From assembly GCA_025765595.1 (NCBI GenBank), contig JAIVFH010000450.1, positions 1 to 19,475 on the forward strand: a stretch of 19,475 nt of DNA. Direction: 5' to 3'. Of the stretch, positions 1-8,249 are shown piece by piece. Source of the DNA: Obelidium mucronatum (taxonomy: Eukaryota > Chytridiomycota > Chytridiomycetes > Chytridiales > Chytriomycetaceae). The position numbers and the translations under genes are program-made. Every line of letters begins with the position of its first letter. Position 1 is the first letter of the stretch. The notes beneath the pieces are model-generated. The model was not told where the DNA came from and ran no database searches. It saw nothing but the letters and a program-made list of their open reading frames with translations.

Positions 1-356
1 ACTCTAAATTATGCTATGGAAGCCGGTCGAATGAACGACTAATCGCGATCAGGGGGCTGATGGTCAAGTTGGTAAAGCGCATCCGGCGTTGATTCTCGCT
101 CTTCAACAGGACCAAACAACAACGAAGCCCCGACTGAGATTCACGACTGACACGATATAGATAGAATTTTAGTGTTATTTTAGTGTATATGAATGAAAAT
201 TCTTTAGATCTTTTGTTGTGTCTGTGTCTTGTGTCTGCTTGCTGCTTGGCACCCCTGGGTTGAAAAAAAAAAAAGTGAAGGAACACAGCGGCCCATTGCC
301 TGCCCTAAACCTTACCTGAGTCTGATCCCGCCCCATCAACAAAATTACACATAAGA
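1..356. other. Left-edge intergenic region, no gene recognised
   Basis: I see no convincing gene here. The short minus-strand frames have no recognisable composition or splice structure. The 3' part (about 290-356) is the likely promoter and 5' leader of the gene starting at 357. A stretch at 61-72 matches the tRNA box A consensus, but no T-arm follows it (see rejected items). Confidence 0.5.
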
Positions 357-1499
357 ATGTCTCCAGTTCCCACCACAGACAAGTCAAGTCCTCGCGAATC
401 GATAGGCATGAGACAAAGACTCGTGCTACAATTTGGGTCTTTGAAATCCAAACTCCAACAACAACATGGTGGCCACTTGAATGACGAAAGTGATACTTTG
501 CCAGAATCGAAGCGACTTACGTTGATCCGATCTTCCTTGGATGCATTGTCGCAAGTCTGGAATAAACGGTCGCCAAAGTCTCGACATCAAGCCCCCATCA
601 CGAGCGCGAGCGCTGCAAAAAACCTCATCGAGAAAGAAAACGATCAAGCATTCTCATTTGTTCGGCTGGATCGTGGCGCAGTCATCGTTTCGGCGCGGAA
701 TGATTTACCTTTGGATGCCGATGCTGACAGCAAACCAACTCCAAAGCCCGAAAGAATGGAAACAACGCGAACCATGCCATCGAATGTCGCTAAAAGGCGT
801 TTTATTAGTGAGAATGACCGCCCTGTCATTCCAAAAGTTCAATCCCACGCCGAAACAGCAAGAGAGCTCGTTGCCAGTGCGCTGGATGGAGGTTATCCGG
901 TCAAGCCAAAAGTACGCGGAAAAATCAATGCAAAAACCCAAAGGTTTAGTAAATTCCGGAGAGATAGTGTCGACTTTGAGCAAGACCCCGCGGTTGCTTG
1001 GTTTTTGTTTCATGGGCGTGCGCTGAAGTCCAGACCAAGGAGTCGGTTGCTACAACCACAATACTTGAATGCAAACGACAACGAGGAGAGTGATGGTAAT
1101 CTTGTCACGTTAGGAAACGCGAGGCGATTGTGTATGTTATTTTTCTGGGCCAGGAAGGCGCTTACGTAATCAAAACACTCATTCGAAATTTACTTCTATT
1201 TAGACCTTATATCTCACACGAAATTGAGTTACGCGAGGAAACGCAGTCACGAAAGAGCCCTTGCCATTCATCAGTTTATGTCAAGACTGATGGACGAGTT
1301 TCCAGCCGTTATAGGACCTCTGCAAAATGGTCCACCGTCCAAGATAAAGATGCTCGTTCCACCGCCGGCATCTGCTACTGTTGCTCAATTATATAGGGGC
1401 GGTTCTGGACGCGGAGGCGGTGGTAGATTGCTACGTTCGAAAAGCGCTGTCATTGACGAAGATGATATTCCACTGGCGTTATTGGGTGGAAAGTCATAA
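357..1499 (+). CDS. Unrecognised tandem family 1, member 1 (356 aa, 2 exons)
   Basis: Exons are 357-1131 and 1204-1499. The 72 bp intron has a GTATGT donor and a CTATTTAG acceptor, and it splits a Tyr codon after its first base. I do not recognise the family. Residues 1 to about 245 are basic, Ser/Arg/Gln-rich and probably disordered, with no signal peptide or membrane segment. The conserved part is residues 259-294. It begins YLISHTKL and continues with HERALAIHQFM and LMDEFPAV, probably amphipathic helices. The same block ends the next two genes. Only this member has a C-terminal extension, with a Gly/Arg-rich patch and an acidic tail (SKSAVIDEDDIPLALL). An AATAAA signal lies at 1551-1556. 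The splice is supported because it restores the family motif exactly. The N-terminal ATG is the first in frame after the leader. Function unknown. Confidence 0.75.
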
Positions 1500-1550
1500 A
1501 GTTTGGGAAGGTGGTGCTAATCATTGACATTCTTTTCGGTGCATATTTAA

Positions 1551-1556
1551 AATAAA
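1551..1556 (+). terminator. Polyadenylation signal of family 1 member 1
   Basis: AATAAA lies 52 bp after the stop codon of the preceding gene, in AT-rich sequence and before the next gene's leader. Confidence 0.55.
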
Positions 1557-1797
1557 CGAAAACCGACTTTTATCGGTCAAATTAACAAATGTATTGTTTG
1601 TTTCGACCCATACCAGTTTTGAATACCATACTTATCTACTCCAAAACAAAAACAAAATCATGTTCCACCACCACTGGGCGGGAAACTCAAATGATTGCAC
1701 CTTTTTGATTTCTTTTTTTTTTCTTTTGGTTCGTTTGATTAAATAAATCAACTCGTCGTTTGCCGAAATTCACTCAAAAGCCCCCGAAACAACCCAA

Positions 1798-2493
1798 ATG
1801 CCAGTACGCAGCTGGAAACTAAAAATCAGTAGCAGCAGCTTGATCAAGAAGCTGGGCGGCGGCGGCGTAGAGCAGGACCGGCCGAAGGATGACGTTGTCA
1901 ACAGCCACACAGCCACATTTGGTGGTGGTGCTTCAGTTGTAAAGCCGACGACGTTTACTTCCACAGCCTCAGTTCAACTAGTCCAGGAGCCAAACAGCAG
2001 TACGTCTGCGGCTCCGACGAGGTCATTGTGGGAGCAAGGGTACTGCGGTGGAACTGATAATCCCGACGCTGATGTTGGCCATATGGATAATCAAGTCAAG
2101 CAGCTTCAAGAGGGCAAAGAAAGAGAGTACGAGCATCAAGAATCTCGGCTGGTCTCTTTGGATGCTGTGCAGGATATATGTAAGTAAATGAGATGACTAA
2201 TACAAAAAACATCAAAATCAATCAATCAAAGGTTTTTTGACCTTCTCTTGCTCTCTCTCTTTCTTCTTACAGATCTTATTTCGTATTCGAAACTGATAAA
2301 TGGACAATGCTCTAATGAACGTATGATTGCTGTCAAGAGAATCATGAGGCACGTTATGCAGGACTACCCAGAAGTCATGTGGACGGTCCGACAAAACGTG
2401 AAAAGAATGTCTCGTGTAGGAGGATTGAATGTGGAAGAAGGTGTTGCTAGTGAAGACCCATTTGACCAACTTTTATACCAGCTCATGCGCTGA
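1798..2493 (+). CDS. Unrecognised tandem family 1, member 2 (200 aa, 2 exons)
   Basis: Exons are 1798-2179 and 2273-2493. The 93 bp intron has a GTAAGT donor, a GACTAAT branch-point-like site and a CT-rich tract before ACAG. It splits a Tyr codon after its first base, as in both neighbours. The N-terminal 115 residues are variable, with a Gly run (KKLGGGGVEQ), and match nothing I know. The exon junction reads SLDAVQDI then YLISYSKL. It is followed by NERMIAVKRIM and HVMQDYPEV (residues 128-162), aligning without internal gaps to member 1 apart from two residues. After the module comes a 38-residue acidic tail. This is the shortest member. AATAAA is at 2555-2560. Function unknown; the conserved block is most likely a small helical interaction module. 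Confidence 0.75.
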
Positions 2494-2554
2494 CTTTTGA
2501 ATCCCTTCTCATAATCCCTTAATTCATGGCGAACAAGCTGCGTCGTTTCTTTTA

Positions 2555-2560
2555 AATAAA
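2555..2560 (+). terminator. Polyadenylation signal of family 1 member 2
   Basis: AATAAA lies 62 bp after the stop codon at 2491-2493. Confidence 0.5.
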
Positions 2561-2769
2561 GTTTGCATCAGATAAAAAGGCTGCCGCGGCATTTTGCAAC
2601 TTGTGTCTTTTGCAGCACGCACTTGATTAAAAAAAATTGTGTCCTGATTTGATTTGTGTCTCCCAAATCTTGGAGAGGCCTTTTTTTGACTAATACAGAC
2701 CAGGGCCTTTCGGGAGCTGAAAAAAACGAGAACTCCTGGGATACCGCTTTCTCTCTCTCTCCCTCTTCC

Positions 2770-4059
2770 ATGGTCAGCCGCTCTTACTCAACATCTGCCC
2801 TCAGTCGAAGGCCTTCTCTCTTTGCGGCTTTCAAGTCGACTCTCAAGAGAAGCACATCGCTCTCTGAACCTCATACATCTACTTCTACTTCTTCTTCTTC
2901 TCCAAGTTCCTCTTCGTCCTCTTTGCTCTTGAAAGAACGGTCACCTTCATTAGACGCTTTCTTGTCTAAAAAATCAATGAGCATTTCCAACAACTCCAAC
3001 ACACCACGGCAGTCATGGATCAACAGCCTCTTCCGACGGAACTCAAGCGCCAGCGTAGTCTCAAACCCGGAACAGAGTCAACTATACTTGGACGGAAACG
3101 GTGAGTGAAAGGAAAAAAAGAAGAAGGGTTGGGACATTGAACACACTTTTTTGCTCTCTCTCCCTCTCTTCCATCACAGATCGCTCACTGTTTCAAGAAG
3201 GCGCATGTACTGAAGATTCAGACTCATTCGATGGAGATACGCTTGTTTCGAATGGAAGCGATGTGTCGGTTGACGAAGTGGATGAAATCGGGTTGGAAAA
3301 ACACCCTGGATCAGGAACAATTCTTACAACGACAGAGATCCCGCAGCAACAGCAACAACAACAGCGGCAGCAGCAAAAGCGGCTACAGCAACAAGAGGAG
3401 TATGCGGATGAATCAAATCATCCTGTGCTGCAACGGAAAAACTCACGAAAAGAAGAACGGTCAATTCGTCGTCGGTTTGCTGATGAGTTGATTACAGTGC
3501 ATACTCCGCTGTTGGTTCATGTTATTTCAGCTGTAACCCAGTATGAAGACGATGGAGCCAAGATTGCTGCATCTGTTGATCAAGAGGTGGCTGTATTGGA
3601 ATCACGTGTTGTCTCTCTCGAAGACGGTCAAGAGATTCTTCCAGTAGATCTACCACGCACAAATTCTGAAGAAACACTGGTAGATTTCTGTGGAGAGGAA
3701 GACGGTTCATTAGTCAATGTTGTTGGCAAGGATGCTGTTGAAGATGAGGAGGAACATGTTTTCGAAAATGAGACGCCGGTTTTCCAAGAATTGGACATTG
3801 CGACTGTTAAACGAATATGTAAGTTTGACTTGAATTTTGAATTGCTATTCCCATGTTTTTTGACATTTTTTTTTCGTCAGATTTATCTTCTTTCATGAAA
3901 TTATATACTGTGAAGCCTGTTAAACATCGCGAGAGGCTTCTCTTTATAAATTCAATCATGTGGAGACTGGTTTACGAATACCCGGAGCTTGGTGATGCGC
4001 TAGCGAGAGACTGCCAGGTTCCTGCACCGCCTTACCCGCCTCCAACAGCCATCTCTTGA
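2770..4059 (+). CDS. Unrecognised tandem family 1, member 3 (382 aa, 3 exons)
   Basis: Exons are 2770-3100, 3180-3818 and 3881-4059. Introns are 79 bp (GTGAGT, ending CATCACAG) and 62 bp (GTAAGT, ending TCGTCAG). ATG 2770 is chosen over an in-frame GTG at 2656; it follows a CT-rich leader. The N-terminus is Ser/Thr-rich with a Ser run at about residues 45-60, suggesting disorder and phosphorylation. Exon 2 encodes acidic stretches, a CAG/CAA-coded Gln tract near residue 165 and a basic segment (RKNSRKEERSIRRR). The last intron again splits a Tyr codon, joining ATVKRI to YLSSFMKL, followed by RERLLFINSIM and LVYEYPEL (residues 324-360). A Pro-rich tail ends the protein. The extra first intron is absent from the two neighbours. 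AATAAA is at 4112-4117. Function unknown. Confidence 0.75.
3345..3396 (+). repeat. CAG/CAA trinucleotide tract encoding poly-Gln
   Basis: An imperfect run of CAG and CAA codons with a few CGG and AAG interruptions lies inside exon 2 of the third family 1 gene. It encodes a Gln-rich stretch with Arg and Lys breaks. Such tracts vary in length by slippage. Confidence 0.7.
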
Positions 4060-4111
4060 GAATAGGGATATGCTGGTGTATTTCGAGAATCCGTGATATA
4101 TATATCTATCT

Positions 4112-4117
4112 AATAAA
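4112..4117 (+). terminator. Polyadenylation signal of family 1 member 3
   Basis: AATAAA lies 53 bp after the stop codon at 4057-4059, just after a short TA repeat. Confidence 0.5.
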
Positions 4118-4207
4118 CTTAATTCCCATTCTATCATGTTTAATGTTTAATAATGAATGGTTGATATATTTAAATTATTGCTAAATTGAGGTTTTTCTCC
4201 TTTGAGA

Positions 4208-5765
4208 ATGGTAAACGGCAAAGAGACCATCATCCCACCACTGGACACAAAGTTCGAGCCGCTCTCCTTCACGCAATTATTCGTTGTGACTTATTGGGTG
4301 TGCAATGCTTTAATTCTGATTGGCGGAACTCCTATCGTTGCGTTTGTCTGTCTCTACCTGTACCCATACTACACACTCCCAGTCATCATTGCGTACTCAA
4401 TCTGGGCCTATCTCATTGAAGGAAACATCCACAACAAGGGAGGCTGGGGACGCAATTATTATGGATACGGTCTATGGTGGTCTGGCCTACCCATCTGGAA
4501 ACACTTTCGTCACTACTTCCAAGCGCATTTGGTTAAAACGGTGGATCTCCCTGCAGACAAGAATTATATTTTCAGTATTCATCCGCATGGGGTGTATCTG
4601 TTGGGTATCTTTGCCAATGTGACGGGGAACCGGAAGGTGTTTTATGAGACTTTTGGGAAGGGGTTGAGTCTGCGGTTGGCGACTTTGCCGATTAACTTTA
4701 GGTGAGGGGTTTTTGTGAGTTTTTTTTCTCGTATCGATTGTTTTTATCGGGTGGAGGAAAGGCGGTGATTTCAGTCGGGATTTCAGTGAGATTGGCACGA
4801 GACGATGATCGGGATATTCCTGCCAAACTCATGGGACTATGATTGCGTTTGAAATTGTAAATCTATCAAGGGGGGGTTTCGATTGAGATGGATATACATA
4901 CTTGACGACTGGGCAAAAACTGGATTGGAAAAAAAAAGAGAACCCAACTCGATTACTGACTACTTCATCGTCCACAAAATAGACTTCCCGTATGGCGCGA
5001 GTTCTTTTTGAGTCTTGGCGGAATTGGAGTTGATCGCAAATCTCTTGAATACGTCTTGAAAGAAAAGTCTCGAAAGGATCCATCAAAGGGGGCCGGAAAC
5101 ATTGTAACACTGGTAGTGGGTGGTGCAGAAGAGTTTACGTACATGGCACCGAAAACCCTGGATCTTGTTTTGGAAAAGAGGAAAGGATTCGTAAAGTTGG
5201 CTTTGACTACTGGGTGAGTTTGGGTTTTGTCTGGAGACAGAGACAGACAGTGGATATTGGGTTTTTGACCGTACAAAACCGTATTTCCAGAGCTTCATTA
5301 GTCCCTGTCATTACTTTTAATGAAAATGACACTTGGAAGCAGTCGCAGGATGGTTGGGTCAAGAAGTTGAATGCCATAACGCACAAGCTTGCTCGATTTG
5401 CATTTCCGGCTCTGGAAGGAAGATATGGGATTCCTGTTATTCCGTTTTCGGCGAAGCTGGTTACCGTGAGTGAGTAGTATACCATTGGATGGCGTCAAAT
5501 TTTCCTGACTTCCGAACTTTTCAACAGTTGGATCTCCAATTGATGTGGAACTGACTCCCAATCCTACTGATAAGGAAATTGAAGATCTCCACAAGAGGTA
5601 AACGCGACTGTTTTGTTTCAGTTTTTTTGTGCTCCTTGTTTTAATTTACGGTACTGTTGGACAAAAACTACCCCCAGATATATCAAAGAGCTCTTTGCGT
5701 TGTACGAAACTTATAAGGACGACTTTTTCAAGGATCGTATTCGGGATATGCGTCTTGTCAAGTGA
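4208..5765 (+). CDS. DGAT2: Diacylglycerol acyltransferase, DGAT2 family, copy 1 (353 aa, 5 exons)
   Basis: It transfers an acyl group from acyl-CoA to diacylglycerol, the last step of triacylglycerol synthesis, at the ER and lipid droplets. Exons are 4208-4701, 4983-5213, 5291-5469, 5528-5597 and 5678-5765; the 353 aa product is the usual family length. A hydrophobic hairpin lies at about residues 24-70. The active-site HPHG is at 125-128 (FSIHPHGV). Further family motifs are LPINFR then LPVWREF across the first junction, GGAEEF, and RKGFVKLALTTGASLVPV. The usual YFP motif reads YFQ (103-105). The penultimate exons give VIGSPIDVEL, and the C-terminus is RIRDMRLVK. Intron 1 (281 bp) is much longer than the others. 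The third donor has two overlapping GTGAGT choices; the second (5470) keeps the frame. A related MGAT role cannot be excluded. Confidence 0.92.
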
Positions 5766-6007
5766 ATGGAAAGACTGGGACATTTTGTTGAAGAAGGTCG
5801 TGTGGCCTTGTTAATGTTATATTGTTATTGTTCTTGGAGCATTGTAGGAGCATGGGCAGACAGTATACGAAAAGCAGTATTAGTAAAGTCCTGTTTTCGT
5901 GCTGCGCCATCTCAGCATTCCTCACAATTTTTCCGACTGATCGAGCCAAGCACAAACCCTCATTTTAGCCATTGTCTTCTTCTTTGATCAAAAACAAAAC
6001 ATCGCCA

Positions 6008-7356
6008 ATGCCGCACATCGACGCCGACGACAGCGACTGCGAAAGCGACGCCACGCTGACGGGTTCGCCCGCGCGCCGCGGATTGCGGCGCCGAAGCAGC
6101 GACTGCGAAAGCGGCGCGCGCGACACGTTTGCGGTGTTTGTGTTTCTTGCGGCGACGCTGCTGCTGATGGTTTGCGCGCCGCTCGCTGCGGCCGCCGCCG
6201 TCGTGCTGGCGCCGCCGAGCGTCGCGGCGCCGGCCGTGGCGGCGTACGCGTTGTGGCTGGCCTTCGACGCCGGCGCGGCTGTGCGCGGCGGCCGGGGCGC
6301 CGTCTGCGGGGTGAGTGTCTCGGCCTTCGAAGGTTTTCGTGACCGTGGAATACACAGCTGGGCCGCACAATCATGGACCTGCCCATCTGGCACAACTACA
6401 GAAACTACTTTAGCGCTGAACTCATCAAAACGGCTCATCTGCCCGCTGACAGGAACTACATCTTTGGAGGCCATCCACATGGCGTCTACTGTCTCGGACT
6501 GTTTGCAAACATTCTCTCCAACCAGCCAAGCTTTGAATCTCTATTCCCCGATATCAAAGTTACAAGTGCCACACTTCCCATCAACTTCTGGCTTCCCATT
6601 TGGAGAGAGTTTATGCTTTCTCTTGGTTTTGTTTCGTGTGAGAGGAAGGCATTAACGGCTGTTGTGGCGCCTGTGAAGCCAAAGTCTGGGTTAAAGCGTG
6701 ATCACATGAACAAGACAAAAGTGAAACATTCTTCATCGTATAACAAAGACGTCTTTTCTGAATCTGAGGACGCGACGATCGCTCGGGGTACTGGTAGAGC
6801 ATTGTACATTGCAATTGGTGGTGCTGAGGAATTTCTCTTGATGGAGCCTGGGACTATGGATCTTGTTGTCTTGAAACGAAAGGGGTTCGCAAAGATGGCA
6901 CTGGTCACAGGGTGAGTTTTCTTCTGATGAGGGGGTTAATGAAATTTTGTTCTAAAACCAAACCTTAGAGCATCTCTCGTTCCTGTCCTGACATTTGGTG
7001 AAACAGACTATGTTAATCGAATCGATACGCCATTCACTCGAAAATTGGCCGAATTGACTCAATGGCTGGCCCATTTTGCTTTTCCTGTCTTTGAAGGGAG
7101 ATGGGGAACTGCTTTTCCGCGTCGGTCGCGACTCGTGACTGTAGTTGGAGAGCCTTTGCATACCGAAATTATTGAAAATCCATCAGAAAAGGAAGTGGAC
7201 GAGTTGCATTCACGGTAGCGTTAAAAGTCCATCACTGAAGTACGAATTGCTTAAAAAAAATCTAATAGGTACTTGGACTCTCTTCGATCTTTGTATGACA
7301 GGCATAAGGATGAATACTTTGAGCACAGAATCCGTGATATGTGTTTTGCAAAGTGA
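6008..7356 (+). CDS. DGAT2: DGAT2-family acyltransferase, copy 2, with replaced GC-rich N-terminus (396 aa, 4 exons)
   Basis: This is a tandem paralogue of the preceding DGAT2. Exons are 6008-6310, 6358-6911, 6969-7214 and 7269-7356. From residue 102 it matches copy 1: LPIWHNYRNYF, HPHG at 140-143, LPINFWLPIWREF, GGAEEF, KRKGFAKMALVTGASLVPV, VVGEPL and HRIRDMCFAK. A Ser/Lys-rich insertion of about 30 residues precedes ALYIAIGGAEEF. The YFP motif reads YFS. Residues 1-101 come from one exon of very high GC with almost only G/C third positions. They do not resemble copy 1; an acidic/Cys start and an Ala-rich hydrophobic region (about 40-90) may replace the membrane hairpin. The 47 bp first intron (GTGAGT, TACACAG) keeps phase 0. 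Two copy 1 introns are absent here. Substrate preference may differ. Confidence is high for the acyltransferase, lower for the first exon. Confidence 0.85.
6031..6113 (+). repeat. 17-bp direct repeat in the GC-rich DGAT2 exon
   Basis: CAGCGACTGCGAAAGCG occurs at 6031-6047 and again at 6097-6113. The copies are 66 bp (22 codons) apart and in the same frame, both encoding SDCES. Confidence 0.8.
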
Positions 7357-7515
7357 TTATCCATTTCTCACACTCTCTTCTTGCTGGTCGTGGTCCTACG
7401 ACAAGAAATGTGCCATATATTGACTTTTTCTATTTGCCTCTTTTTTTATATTATTATCTTGTCTCTTGCTGTGGTTTGCAAAAGTAAAAAACATGTTTTG
7501 TTTCAGTGATGTATT
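7357..7515. other. Shared 3' region of convergent genes
   Basis: This is the T-rich space between the + strand DGAT2 copy 2 stop and the - strand F-box gene stop. I see no coding content. It must hold both 3' ends, but no clear AATAAA is visible on either strand. Confidence 0.4.
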
Positions 7516-8213
7516 TTATTGCCGGCCTCCATTACTTTGTACTCTCGCCTTTTCTTTTTCGTACCTCATTTTATCAATTTCTTGCAATAGTAAGTATTTC
7601 TAAGATCCTTGTTGAGTATTTACACATATTTTTTAAAAGAAAGCCCCACCTGCACTTCTTCCTCTGGAAGTTTTGCCCAAAGAGCCGAAAGAACCTTTCC
7701 CCATTGTGAAAACCCGATTCCTGGGTTCTCTTTCCGAATCCGCTCTCGATTCGCATTCCCAAACAAAACGTATGCTGAACGCGGTTTGATGGGTTTAATC
7801 ACTTTGGTGACCCATTTAGTAAAGCCTGGCAGACTAGGATCCACAATATCAGGCAATTTCATGCGGCGCAGACCGCTGTATGAACAGCGGGGACACACGC
7901 GGCGTAGCTCAAACCATTCGATAGTCTTTGTTTGTGGTGCAGAATCACAAAACTGGCAGCCGACTCTTGTGACCAAAAGCACGAGGAGTTTATAAGATAC
8001 GAATGGCACAACAGAGCTGGGTAATTGGGGGTATTCCATCTTGATCCATGCAGTTCGCCAGATTTGGGAGGTTTCGATGGTCAAACTGGCTAGGCGTTTG
8101 CTGCAGCAGCTGAGGGCGAGCAAGGAAGACGGAGTCGCGTGGAAACAGATTTCGTTGAATATCTCTACAGGAATTGTGTCGATGCTATGGCGCGTGAAGG
8201 TGGGTCTGATCAT
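7516..8213 (-). CDS. F-box protein with CxxC zinc site and C-terminal HMG box (215 aa, 2 exons)
   Basis: On the minus strand, exon 1 is 8213-7650 and exon 2 is 7599-7516. The 50 bp intron ends GATCTTAG and splits the HMG box in phase 0. Residues 11-56 form an F-box (IDTIPVEIF, LLALSCCSKRLASL, IWRTAW), the surface that binds Skp1 in SCF ubiquitin ligases. Next is a zinc-type site, C86-x2-C89-x17-C107-x2-C110, with WFELRRVCPRC, a form seen in fungal F-box proteins. Residues 143-212 form an HMG box: IKPRSAYVLF, RERIRKENPG, KVLSALWAKLPEEE, then after splicing KYLLQEIDKMRYEKEKARV. Without the splice the box would be cut short, which supports the intron. ATG 8213 is chosen over an upstream GTG. It may target DNA-associated substrates or act on chromatin; this is inferred from domains only. 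Confidence 0.85.
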
Positions 8214-8249
8214 TTTTTTGTGTGGTGTGAGGAAATTTATTTTACCGAA

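Noticed and set aside
52..131. Possible tRNA or tRNA-derived element: box A-like sequence at 61-72 and GGGGCT/AGCCCC ends
   Set aside because: There is no GTTCGANNC T-arm at a usable distance and the D and anticodon stems do not pair. The box B-like GTTGATTC lacks a required base and is too close.
2656..2769. N-terminal extension of family 1 member 3 from a GTG
   Set aside because: The extension has no ATG, and ATG 2770 lies in a normal leader context.
5960..6480. Long minus-strand frames (136, 171 and 135 aa) opposite the GC-rich DGAT2 exon
   Set aside because: GC-rich DNA has few stop codons in any frame. The plus frame has an ATG, a hydrophobic segment and a GTGAGT donor in the right phase to join the DGAT2 body.
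6373..6915. ATG 6373 (MDLPIW) as the start of DGAT2 copy 2
   Set aside because: It would remove the membrane region needed by this family, and the preceding exon joins in phase. It cannot be fully excluded without RNA data.
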